Assembly (NCBI GenBank): GCA_029964075.1
Contig: CM057140.1
Location: 6,714,643 to 6,778,642 of the forward strand
Direction: 5' to 3'
Length of the DNA: 64,000 nt
Source: Patiria pectinifera
Taxonomy: Eukaryota; Echinodermata; Asteroidea; Valvatida; Asterinidae
Shown: positions 46,501 to 56,065 of the stretch, piece after piece
How the letters are laid out: each line of letters begins with the position of its first letter
Numbering within the stretch: the first letter of the stretch is position 1
Translations under genes and position numbers: made by a program
The notes under the pieces: generated by a model
What the model was told of the DNA's origin: nothing
Databases searched by the model: none
The model's input: the letters and a program-made list of their open reading frames with translations, nothing else

Positions 46501-49500
46501 GGTAACAAAAGCTCAACCTTTTAAGATATTTATGGATTTCAATATTTATTCTGCTGTTGACAATGGTTGAGCATCTACAAGAATACTCACAAGATTTTCA
46601 TTTATTAGTCTTGCGATGATTATAATTAAAGAAACCTTTTCTTGGACTTACCCAAATGTGTTTATAAAAGTGTTTCTCAACTGACCAATGTAAACTTCCA
46701 TGCTCTGTACATGTATGCAGTTTACTCGCATTACAATTAACCGTTTTAGTGCTGTCAAAGATTTGTCTACAATACCCATGGCAAGTATAAAGGGTTTTTT
46801 TAGTATAAACATGCATGTAATTTGTCGGATGGGCAAGTGCACTACATTCTACGAACGTTAATGTCGCTATACAGGTACCGGTACATGTACATGGAGTTGT
46901 GTCACTGCAATCAAAGATCATGAAGATATTGTTCTGAGCTGCTAGGCAGCAGGTCACGGAATGTCAGACAAGTCGATCGTTGAGACAACTCGACTCGGGA
47001 CAAGTCGACCGTTGAGACAAGTCGACCGTTGAGACAGGTCGACCGTTGAGACAACTGGACTCGGGACAACTCGACTGTTGAGACTGCTCAAAAACAATGT
47101 CACCGTGCACGGTACGGCCACATTGACCGGGGATGCGCGCACGTGGCCCGGAAAAAAAACGAACGATGTGCACGGACAATCACGCTGTGCTATATCGGCT
47201 CTGTTATATGCAACAACAAAAACTCATGTGTCATCACTCCCAAACGGCGATCAGCCGCCGTCAAAATCCCCGGTACTATCCCCGAAACTAGGCCCAAAAC
47301 ATGCGAGGCGACTTGTTTCAACGGTCGACATATCTTTCCATTTATCGCACATGGTCGAGTTGTCTCAACGGTCGACTTGTCTCAACGGTCGACTTGTCCC
47401 GAGTCGAGTTGTCTCAACGGTCGACTTGTCTGACCCCCAGGTCACGTACAGTAGTGTGGATCTGTCACTACAGTATTAGCCTGATTAGGGTCATCAGATA
47501 TCACTGGCAACACGTCAACTAGAAGGGTGTGGTTATTGATGCGTTAATTGGATTTCTCATTGAACTGAGCTAAAATTCAAGCTAAATGTAAATTAATGGC
47601 ATCTGGGCGTCACTACAAAATCATGGCATCATGTAGTGGGGGTAGTTTAGACTATTTATATTCATACTTTGCATACCAAAAATGTAAACTACCAGTAAGT
47701 ACCGGTAGTTATTCCACTGAGGGGAACCTAATTGGCCTTTATACACAAAAAAATATTGTTCAAATTAATGCAGAAAGCATACATTGTACAGTCGAGTCTC
47801 GTTAATACAAACTCGTTCGGACCTAGCCAAATTCTTTGTTATATCAGAATTTTGTATTAAGAGGAACATCAGTCCCATTCATTGTGCACATAAATGCACA
47901 GTCGGGACTAAGGCTTTTTGCTTGTTATAACCAGAATTTTGTATTAACAGAGTTTGTACTAAAGAGATTCGACTGTACATGAACGCATATCCTCCGATTC
48001 ATTTGGAAGCTCAAGACAGAAACCAGGAAAAACTAAAAGCAGAACGTATGATTTTGTTTTAGGAATGAAAGCTTCAGTTTTCAGCCTACCTTATCCATGC
48101 TTGCTGTGTTGAGTCGCATGATAGACGCATGGGCCAACCGGTCAAACACTGTACGCATGCCCTTCTTGGAATAAATCTCCTGTGGCCTGAAGAGATTCTC
48201 CATGAATCGTTGATTGAACATGGTGCTGATGATGTCATTCATTACTGGTGATGAGAAAAAAATGTCAAAAATGACCTCATGCCCAAACGGTAAAAGGGAA
48301 TCGGGAACCAGCTTGAACTGGTATCCGTCCATAAAATCTGCCCTAGTTCCCGACTCCCTATTATCGTTCGAAATGCACTTGTGTTTACTAACGCGATCCA
48401 GTCTACTCATTATCATAATCGATGCATTGCGCGCACTCGGTAACGGAATCGCACTCGGGATACGGGGACCATCGAATGTACGCTGGGAATGAGGACCACA
48501 TCGCGTCGTTCAAACATTAACACGAATCGGAAATTTAACGTGTTCACGATCGCGAGGGGAGCTCTCGGAATTGAACGGGAAATTTCACTTTCCATCCGGA
48601 TTGTAAGTAAACTTCAGTACAACCATCTTAATTATCGATGTCTACTTGTACCTCAGTTGGCGTATCTAGTAATTTGGTAGTCCCATAAATGTGACGGAAA
48701 TACTGGACTGCCTCCGTATTTAACGTCACACATCCACCTGTGGTATATAAACGCAGAGCGTCCCCGTTGCTAGGGGAGCCGGAAATTAATTAAAAATCGA
48801 AATTATTTTGTCATAAGAAAAGCAACCCAGCTATTAATATGACTGCTAAATAGCACAACATCGTTAAATTCGGTACCTTCAGAGGTCTGGTTATCCAAAA
48901 ATCATGGTAATTCGTCAAAGAATGCAGACGGTTTTGAAAAAGCATGGCATCTCTGATATTTACCACACTGTTTCCCGGCCACCCTAATTAAAGTCAAAAG
49001 GCCAATGGGGTCAGGGAACCAGACAAGAGCTTTAATCATTTACTGAGCGTGCGTCAACTTTGGCAAAGCGTACCGCGGCTGTTGCCTGTCTTTCCAAAAT
49101 CTTTGAAGCCCTCTGCAGTGTGCGCTCTTCATCCGTGGCCGCGTATTGCATCCCGGCACTTCACAGAGCGCCAAAGATTTTGGAATGACAGGCAACAGCC
49201 GCGGTGCGCTTTGCCAACGTTGACGCACACTCAGTAAATGACTAAAGCTCTTGTCTGGTTCCCTGACCCCATTGGCCTTTTGACTTTAATTAGGGTGGCT
49301 GGGAAACAGTCTGGTAAATATCAGAGAAGGTAACGAATTTAATGATTTTGTGCTATTTAGCAGTCATACTAATAGCTGGGTTGCTTTTCTGTGACAAAAT
49401 AATTTCGATTTTTAATTAATTTCCGGCTCCCCTAGCAACGGGGACGCTCCGCGTTTATACCACAGGTGGATGTGTGACGTTAAATACGGAGGCAGTCCAG

Positions 49501-51149
49501 TATTTCCGTCACATTTATGGGACTAGTAATTTGGAGGCCGTTTTGAGGGTGAAATCTGATGTTTTTGTTGGGCAATGTTGGGTTTTTGGGTCAATGACAG
49601 AATTGTGTTGCTTGGCATACATCATTAGCTTGGACCCCACTATCGCCAGACCATGTCCGAATGTTAAAAAGGTTAAGTTGGGTCCAAGTTACTCGGACTA
49701 TACTCAATCCAAGGCTCCGAGTACCTAAAAAACCAAAACATTGCCCTGCATTCTATAGTCACTCCGGAACTTGATGCAAACGGTCGAGTTGTAGGAGTGT
49801 CGAGCGCAAAGTGAGTCCCCCGCGCAAGTTTAAACCTGCGCGCATGCAAGTTTAAACTTGCGCGGGCATTCATTTCCTTGCTACAAATTGCACACGCAAG
49901 TTTAAACTTGCGCACTGCATAGATTTTCCCGGCCACGCATACAGAGCCGCTAAACTATTTTTTCCCCGGGTATACCATGGGTATACTCATGCAGATATGT
50001 AACATTATTTTTAAAGCAGATTTTTCTCCGATTTAATAGCATCACTGAGCTTCGGGAGACAATGCCTTAAATGCCCTTTTTTGAAACATTTGATTAAATT
50101 CATTAATTAAATCATTTGCAAATTTATTTACTTTTTAAAATAATTACCATTTTATATGCATAGCGTTTTAAGTTGTAAACATTTTTTAATATGAATTATT
50201 GAGCCTGCAATGAAAAATATTTGTTAAAGTAATACATTTAATTCATTAATTAAATTAGTAATGCATTCATTAATTTTTTTTTTCAAATTATGCATTTTTG
50301 AAGTGTACACAGCGCTCGAAATGTTATGCAAGTATTTCTAAAAACAATATGAATTATTGTACCGTACAATTTATTAATTGTTAAATTAATTAGTATTTTT
50401 TTAAGAGTAAGTACTTTTTAATTGTAGAATACATAAGCATTTTAAAAATAATGTAAATGATTAGTATAATGTCAAAACTTGAACAATTGAAGGGATCATA
50501 ATCATTCTTTTTACGTTAACAACGGGTTACACCTAGGAAATTATGATTTATTTACATTCAAGAATATAAATAAAATGCTAATTAGGTTTACAAAGCAAAA
50601 AACTTGAAGCTGGTCTCCATTTTTGAACAACTTCAGTACACTTTCCAAGCAATCGCCGCTAGTGTGCTTAAGTTGATTGCTTGCCCGGTCCCCTTCCTGG
50701 CCCCGCCCCCACGTACCCTTTAACAACTTCTCTGATAAGCACTGCTAAATCTTAATGTTTCCTTTTCATTGACGCTAATTGAATTCCCCTTTTTATTTAT
50801 TTCTTTATTCATTCATTTATTCCATTGGCATTATTTCTCCATGTACTCGTGTTTTAACAAAAAAATTCTTCATCATTGAAGGTTGCGATCGCCTTTCGCG
50901 GTGTAATTTGCGTACTTCAGGAGTCCCTCGCAAGTTTAAACTTGCGTGGGGGACTCAAATTGCGCTCAACAGGCCTACTGTATGTACTTGTCTGACATTC
51001 CAATCACAGTTTGCATGCTATGCTATTGCTGGCTTACCTTTCTTAGACTTGTCAATTGGGATGTTTTGCGCCCGCAATCTCTGGTCTAGAATGTACAGCA
51101 TCTCCCCTCCCAGATTGATAAAAAGAATAGGTAACGGCCGAAACGACAT
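34535..51149 (-). CDS. OSCP1: Organic solute carrier partner 1 (nine exons)
   Basis: Exons in transcription order: 51149-51038, 48244-48090, 45808-45641, 42236-42156, 38312-38209, 37372-37162, 36126-35996, 35252-35183, 34648-34535. All are GT-AG with matching phases. Joined length is 1146 nt (381 aa) against about 389 aa in human OSCP1 (NOR1). Signatures: LPILFINLGGEMLYILDQRL (exon 1), VMNDIISTMFNQRFMENLF and RLAHASIMRLN (exon 2), LYDLMTMALKYQVSLC and LLVTFNHLDAI (exon 3), GEFQLIRQTLLEFFQDIHIR (exon 4), VSIFLKDKVQNSNGRFVLP (exon 5), DRVIKLGTNMYS (exon 6), AELNLLAHLMGAVE (exon 7), SKGDDLLELMDSAS (exon 9). The vertebrate protein is testis-rich and reported to modulate organic solute transporters; its biochemical role is poorly defined. 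Introns are packed with mobile elements. The stop codon lies in a minisatellite. Confidence 0.96.
35318..35592. mobile_element. 275-bp MITE with GGGCCCAATTTCACGG ends, OSCP1 intron 7
   Basis: GGGCCCAATTTCACGGCGCT at 35318 and its exact complement ending at 35592 form TIRs of about 23 bp. The interior carries TTAAGCA/GCTTA words in both orientations. No clear target-site duplication. This terminal sequence resembles a MITE type widespread in marine invertebrates (recalled, not searched). Confidence 0.75.
36810..37062 (-). mobile_element. tRNA-derived SINE in OSCP1 intron 6
   Basis: Minus strand: TGGTCCAATGGTTGTTA (A box, near 37040) and GGGTTCGAACCC (B box, 36992-36981). The body follows with GTGTCCTTGGGCAAGACAC and TTGCCTCTGTCCACCCAGGA. 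The head does not make a proper acceptor or anticodon stem, so it is not a tRNA gene. Confidence 0.68.
37608..38062. mobile_element. TTAA-flanked MITE (455 bp), family A copy 2, OSCP1 intron 5
   Basis: AGGGAATATACAACATTTGC after TTAA (37604-37607) is matched by the inverted GCAAATATTATATACTCCCT before TTAA (38063-38066). It shares AGTCTGGTTCCC, CCGACCAGCGTTG and ACAGGATGCTTTA with 21760-22283, in the same orientation. It starts about 235 bp upstream (transcription sense) of exon 6. Confidence 0.82.
39610..39942. mobile_element. 333-bp MITE with TGCCCGGCAGAAGGGC ends, OSCP1 intron 4
   Basis: TCGTCGTGTGCCCGGCAG at 39610 and its near-complement, ending CGACGA at 39942, make TIRs of about 26 bp with one mismatch in the first 20. 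Flanks are TAT on both sides (39607-39609 and 39943-39945), consistent with a 3-bp (PIF/Harbinger-like) duplication, or chance. Confidence 0.7.
40111..40224 (+). repeat. Two-copy tandem duplication (~50-60 bp)
   Basis: GTAAAGAGTGCAGTAAGGC at 40115 and 40165, each followed by TGCTACATGTAACAATGCTG (40141 and 40201). The second copy has a 10-bp insertion. In OSCP1 intron 4. Confidence 0.85.
40780..40858 (-). mobile_element. tRNA-like SINE head in OSCP1 intron 4
   Basis: Minus strand TGGTCGAGTGGTAAGAC (A box) and GTGGGTTTGAGTTCCAC (B box). Followed by an A-poor tail; acceptor stem not paired. Probably a tRNA-derived SINE fragment. Confidence 0.5.
42463..42991. mobile_element. TTAA-flanked MITE (529 bp), family B copy 1, OSCP1 intron 3
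   Basis: AGCTACAGTCCATCAT follows TTAA (42459-42462), and ATGATGGACTATACC... ends before TTAA (42992-42995). An inverted near-full copy runs about 44805-45330 and a partial direct copy about 45345-45519, ending ATGATGGACTACATC before TTAA. Shared blocks include GATCCTAGCATGCTG, AACTTCATCAGGTTAGTTG and TTGCTTCAAACGAACAAAAT. Confidence 0.75.
43304..44768. mobile_element. 1.46-kb TIR element with TACCGTAATTTCCTGCGG ends, OSCP1 intron 3
   Basis: The first 23 bases, starting TACCGTAATTTCCTGCGG, are perfectly inverted at 44746-44768. Both subterminal regions are rich in GCGCCTTATC words. A degenerate tandem repeat of about 55 bp (TTCATTCCAACAATGCC, GTTGATCCCCC) lies at 43495-43620. TA on each side may be the duplication. 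No transposase is recognised. Confidence 0.72.
44805..45519. repeat. Inverted plus direct copies of MITE family B
   Basis: 44805-45330 matches the complement of 42463-42991 almost end to end (TTTGTGCATTTTATTTT, CTAACCTGATGCAG, GGATAGCTGCAAATGAT). Then 45345-45519 repeats its right half in direct orientation. With copy 1 they flank the element at 43304-44768, giving a compound inverted structure within OSCP1 intron 3. Confidence 0.65.
46959..47437. mobile_element. 479-bp foldback element built of GTCGACCGTTGAGACAA repeats, 9-bp TSD
   Basis: Flanked by a perfect 9-bp direct repeat CAGGTCACG (46950-46958 and 47438-47446). The arms carry several AAGTCGACCGTTGAGAC units (left, about 46968-47085) and their complement (right, about 47350-47431), with GTCAGACAAGTCGA at the ends. 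Mutator-like/foldback by structure. OSCP1 intron 2. Confidence 0.85.
47789..47975. mobile_element. 187-bp pogo-like MITE, OSCP1 intron 2
   Basis: CAGTCGAGTCTCGTTAATAC at 47789 and the inverted GTACTAAAGAGATTCGACTG ending at 47975 are flanked by TA on both sides. CAG ends with a TA duplication fit the Tc1/mariner-pogo type. Confidence 0.75.
48678..49525. mobile_element. 848-bp foldback element with ~400-bp arms, 9-bp TSD
   Basis: Perfect 9-bp duplication GTAATTTGG (48669-48677 and 49526-49534). TIR TAGTCCCATAAATGTGACGG is followed by arms that stay nearly identical inward (TACTGGACTGCCTCCGTA, CACCTGTGGTATA, CCTAGCAACGGGGACGC, GGTCAGGGAACCAGACA, GGCAACAGCCGCGG) to a short centre near 49120-49160. 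No coding region. OSCP1 intron 1. Its ends are related to those at 51503 and 51814. Confidence 0.93.
49791..50979. mobile_element. ~1.2-kb foldback element with GCAAGTTTAAACTTGC palindromes
   Basis: The left end GTAGGAGTGTCGAGCGCAAA and right-end complement (GTAGGCCTGTTGAGCGCAA) are inverted repeats that continue through GAGTCCCCC and the palindrome CGCAAGTTTAAACTTGCG (three units left at 49825-49912, one right near 50931). The interior (50000-50700) is very AT-rich with TTAATTCATTAATTAA words. No clear TSD. It ends about 60 bp from OSCP1 exon 1. Confidence 0.75.
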
Positions 51150-51502
51150 GCTGACCGAATTGTCAAAACTTCGCAAGCGAACTCAAATCATGCACGTCTG
51201 GCTTCCCCAGTTTCCGTGGAGAATATGAATATTGCATATGCATATCGATGGTATCCGATCCTCCGCCGGCTGAATCTTGATCCGTCACTTTTTATGGTGG
51301 GTACCAAGGAAAGATAAATCCTTTTTTTTTTGGCCTCTTGGTGGCGCTCGTCACACCGACGGCACATGATGGTCAAACTCAAACATGTCAAAGCAAGTTA
51401 ATGCAATTATGGATGGTGATTGATGCATATGGGCAAAGATACTCTTTGGTGTGTGAGCTAAACTACATTGTTTTGTAAATGTACACTGCTACACGGACGG
51501 GT

Positions 51503-53190
51503 TAACCCCATAAATGTGGCCAATTTATTGGACTACCTCCGTAAGGAACATGTACCCGGAAATGTAGAAAATGCAACTTTGTCAAACTCAAAGTTGCATT
51601 TTCACATTTAGCATGTTTAGACTTTTTTTGTTTCAATGTTCAGATGTTTGTCATGTTTGTAGTTGTACTGTTGTACGCTTTCTAAGTTTCTTGTCATTAT
51701 TTTGTCATAATTAGAGACATATTTAATTTGGTGGAAAGAATTCTGATAACGTGTTCCTCATCACTCAGGCATGTCAGGTGTACATGGTGAGGGACTTGTA
51801 ACTTGTCTAGACTTAGCCCCATAAATGTGGCCTATTTACTGGACTGCCTCCGTAAACATAGGCCACACACCGACCATGTACAAAAACGTGTCGACGGAGC
51901 CAAATTTTGATTTTTGTGAAATTTCATGTTGAAATTTTGATACGAAAACATGTAAAAATGAATCTGGAAATTTCACGAAAAATGGACATCTGAAAAAGGC
52001 AGCACTTTCTGATTAGCCTATATAGAGGGTGAGAATGCTTCTAAAGCAAAAAAAACCTACAAAGTAAGCCTAAATGTGAAAATCAAAATTTGGCTCCGTC
52101 GACACGTTTTTGTACATGGTCGGTGTGTGGCCTATGTTTACGGAGGCAGTCCAATAAATAGGCCACATTTTGGGGCTAGTCTAGACTAAACAAAGCACTT
52201 TCCAGAGTATTTCTCAGTCCTCCGTTATTACAAACTTCCCATGAGGGGGACAGAAAAAAAACAATAATAACAGCTTTAATTGAATTCAAATTATCGTACA
52301 TGTAGTTCAACGGGTACAGAAGCATAGATCATTTTCTTTTCTCGTCATACATGTCATATGATTATTTCCCCTTTAACCTCTAATTTAACATAATAATGCT
52401 GTGCAGTGTTTGTTAAGATTGCACAAAAGTCATAAATTGTGCAAGTAATATTCCCACGCAATCTTAAGAATGAGCGCCCATTCTTCAGATTGCTTGCTCA
52501 TTCTTAAGAATGTGCGCTCCTTTTTAAGAATGCGTGCTCATTCTTCATGTTCTTAAGATTGCGCAAATTGCAAGAAAGCGCACAACAGTACTACACTTTG
52601 TAGTTTATTTACTCTTTTAGAAGCACCCCACCTACCTTCTAGTTTAAAGTTGAAAGCGATAGAAAAGTAGTCCCTCCTTTTTCAGACGCCTATATTTCCT
52701 GTAACTTCCAGGTTCATTTGCACATGTTTGCGTATCTAAATTCCAACACGAAATTACCTGAAAAGTAGACGTATGAAAAATGCAGGACTTTTTTTTCTAT
52801 TGCTATTTACATGATACATGTATAAGGAGGGTGTGTATGTTTCTAAAGTGTAAATAAACTACAAATAATGTCTAAATGTGAAAATCAAATGAAAGATTCC
52901 AATATCTTGCCATCACTTGTCACCCTGTGCACAAACCCAATGGGACTGGTCCGAACATATCTGTTTTCTTAGTAAAAACTTCAATACTTCCCCAGCTAAA
53001 TTTTACTTTTTAAGGCATATTATCACTTTCTGATGGCAGATAGGTTACTGAAGGGAAAAATTAGTGATGGCCAGATATGGGAATCTTTCCAAACCGAAAT
53101 TAACAAAGTTCTACATTTTCGGGTTCATGTTCCAAGTGTGGCCTTTATTTACGGAGGTAGTCCAGTAAATTGGCCACATTTATGGGGCTA
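51503..53190. mobile_element. 1.69-kb foldback element, interrupted by a related element
   Basis: Ends TAACCCCATAAATGTGGCC and the inverted GGCCACATTTATGGGGCTA. Flanks are CGGACGGGT (51494-51502) and TGGACGGGT (53191-53199), an 8/9 match. The arms pair ATTTACTGGACTACCTCCGTA and CATGTAC-CCGGAAATGTAGAA with right-arm sequence near 53100-53165. The complete element 51814-52178 lies inside it. About 350 bp upstream of the OSCP1 start codon. Confidence 0.85.
51814..52178. mobile_element. 365-bp foldback element nested in a relative, 9-bp TSD
   Basis: Perfect duplication GTCTAGACT (51805-51813 and 52179-52187). Ends TAGCCCCATAAATGTGGCC and its complement with one change. The arms extend through TACGGAGGCAGTCCA, CATAGGCCACACACCGACC and AAACGTGTCGACGGAGCC, leaving only a small loop. 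Confidence 0.93.
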
Positions 53191-53499
53191 TGGACGGGTA
53201 ACGTTAAAGTTCCGATAAACATTTTGATATCTTTCCGAGCAATCGCCAAGGTCTAGTAGGAGTAGTTAGGGCTAGAATCAAGTAGTCCAATAGATGTATC
53301 CTATTGAATATGGTATGCTTCGTACATTAACCGGGACATGAAAAAAAGACCACGCAAGCACTAGTGTTGGCACCAGTACGTGAGTGTTGACTGTATACCT
53401 GCTGCATTCCGCATGCTGAAAGCATTCCACATGCATATATCAAACTGATATTTCAGGAATAGATTTCAAATTCAGGAAGCACAACTTTTCAGGATTGAT

Positions 53500-53565
53500 A
53501 GCACGGAGGCAGTCCAGTACTTGAGTCAAGTGTCTCAAATACTGGCAGTAGTTTCTTTTAGGACC
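53500..53565. repeat. Remnant end of the same foldback family
   Basis: ACGGAGGCAGTCCAGTA at 53504-53520 matches the inner TIR segment of the 51503/51814 family, followed by a short local inversion (ACTTGAGTCAAGT). No partner end seen. Confidence 0.5.
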
Positions 53566-53958
53566 CTTGTTACCTTTTATCTTGGCCCACGCCTCTTTCT
53601 TCATTTCAAAGTCGCCCCATTTTAACCATCATACATGTATGCCTCAGATTTTGCTATAAACAAGGAAAAAGCTAAAGGTGTTGATTTTTGGAGTCATATT
53701 GACATGGAGTCATTCAAAAAGTCTAACCAACTGCAGCTTTACTTGACGTACATGTATCGAGTACAAAATCTGTGCCAATTTCTATGATGGGAGAAAGTTG
53801 GAAATGTGGCAATTGTGGAATTGAATGGAGTGCCCGCCACCACCTTGTTTTGTCTGTAATTTGGCCTGTCCTGAACATGGTCTTTTTTTTCCACAGAGAG
53901 CACTGTGAATCTCCAACAGATCAGCTTCAGATCAGTGTATTTCAGCTTGTGCAATGGC

Positions 53959-54458
53959 NNNNNNNNNNNNNNNNNNNNNNNNNNNNNNNNNNNNNNNNNN
54001 NNNNNNNNNNNNNNNNNNNNNNNNNNNNNNNNNNNNNNNNNNNNNNNNNNNNNNNNNNNNNNNNNNNNNNNNNNNNNNNNNNNNNNNNNNNNNNNNNNNN
54101 NNNNNNNNNNNNNNNNNNNNNNNNNNNNNNNNNNNNNNNNNNNNNNNNNNNNNNNNNNNNNNNNNNNNNNNNNNNNNNNNNNNNNNNNNNNNNNNNNNNN
54201 NNNNNNNNNNNNNNNNNNNNNNNNNNNNNNNNNNNNNNNNNNNNNNNNNNNNNNNNNNNNNNNNNNNNNNNNNNNNNNNNNNNNNNNNNNNNNNNNNNNN
54301 NNNNNNNNNNNNNNNNNNNNNNNNNNNNNNNNNNNNNNNNNNNNNNNNNNNNNNNNNNNNNNNNNNNNNNNNNNNNNNNNNNNNNNNNNNNNNNNNNNNN
54401 NNNNNNNNNNNNNNNNNNNNNNNNNNNNNNNNNNNNNNNNNNNNNNNNNNNNNNNNNN
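53959..54458. other. Assembly gap (500 N)
   Basis: Exactly 500 N. Flanking sequences show no recognisable exon on either side. Open frames through it are artefacts. Confidence 0.99.
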
Positions 54459-55869
54459 ACTCGCGGGCGGATCTGATGGTGCGCAAAAGCAACACAAAAC
54501 AACAGATATTTACCATATGGTTAGAGGTGCCCAAAGAGAAAGAACTTGTTAAAATAAAGCATACAAGTTGAAAATACGATAGTAGAAAATAAAATATATC
54601 CAGTGAAAAGCACGGACAGTACATCTTTAATCCTCCTCGCCCATCCGCTCAGCCCACAGTGTAAAACCCACTCATTACAAAAAGGGACAAAACCTTCTGC
54701 CAGACAAATTCCTCATTCTGTATTTGAACGTTTGTTCATCAGTTGATAAATGTACGCTCTCTCCGATCTCTTTCACTTGCAGCCAGCCGAGCACACCCCC
54801 GTAGGCATGTTATCCCAGCTAAATACTAAGTGTCGCCACGTATGGAGTGAGATGTCATTACCGTCACCCACACTTCTGAGTTGGTTTTTGAGTGCCTGTT
54901 AATACTGCGCAATTTCAACTGATGTGAAACAACATCATTGAAACCAGTCCTTACCAAAGAGTAACAATGATAAGAGCATGTTGTTTTTCCGTGACGAATA
55001 CTGGCTCGTGTTCAGGCTCTTGCTCAGATGAGCTGACAATATAAATGGCCTCCCAGGGAGTCCGGGCATGCAAGTCCCCCAGAAATGTTTGAAATCTACG
55101 ATTATTTCTTCTGCATTCTAAGGCAATTTAAGAATAACTTTAGGAAGTTTACCATTCTATCTATTATTTTGGCCGCATTTTACTAGCATGAAGTCAGCGG
55201 CTGAACAAGGGCGTTGCACCCCACCCCTTAGATCCGCTGCTGCCTCTGTTTGAAAAGCCTTGGAATTAAAGATGTACTATCCATGCTATTGTCGGGTTTC
55301 AACCCCCCCCCCCAACAAAATGGATATTTTAAGTTCAACTTCTATGGCAACATGAAGGTTATTCATTTTTGAATGAGACAGCGATCGAATGTCATACAAT
55401 CGGCCAACGTTTTGTTACGGAATATTCCAACTTCACATATTTTTGTTACACATTTTCTACAAATTTTGAGCATAAATGGATTGAAACTTTTGAAAAATTA
55501 TAACAATTTTGTATGAATTGGAATTCTTAGCTCTAATACTTTGGTATAACAGTTAGAAGAAATGCATAAAAATGAGTTTTCTTCATCGTCTGGTTTTTGT
55601 TATCTTCATGTCAGATACATGTACTATTTAACTGACAGGCTATTTTGCCATGAAAAGCAAATACGCGTGCATGACCTAACTCAAAGATAGATTGTTTTGC
55701 CATTAAAAAAATAGGTAAATTTCAAAAAGAGTGTGAGATATAGGTCGTGCTGTCTTAAAAACCACTTTACCTCTGATGACTTAAAACTTTCAGAAACGAA
55801 GAGCGCCTTCAATATGCCCAGAAGTGTTCTCATCTTAAAAACTCAAATTTTCGAGTTAGGCTGTTTTGC
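54459..55869. other. Intergenic sequence, nothing recognised
   Basis: No coding exon or defined element was found. A C-run and low-complexity AT stretches (about 55303-55311, 55480-55720) are present. Confidence 0.4.
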
Positions 55870-56065
55870 CATCCGAGAGCCGCCGAGTCATGATGGTCGA
55901 GTTCGAGTCCAAGTTTGAGTCTTTTGCCGACCAGGTGACTCGAGTCGAGGCCGAGTCACCCAAATTGTGACTCAAGACGGACTGGAGACGGACTCGATTC
56001 CGTGTCCTGGTGGACTTGAGTCCTACAGTCCGAGTCCTGGTGGACTTGAGTCCTACAACACTGCA
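55870..56065. repeat. GAGTC/GACTC-rich repeat patch
   Basis: Dense GAGTC and GACTC words in both orientations (GACTCGAGTCGAGG, CTGGTGGACTTGAGTCCTAC twice at about 56005 and 56036). Similar in style to the other palindromic-word foldbacks; ends not resolved. Confidence 0.55.

Noticed and set aside
53739..54624. Several open frames across the second gap
   Set aside because: They consist of N runs with short unrelated ends.
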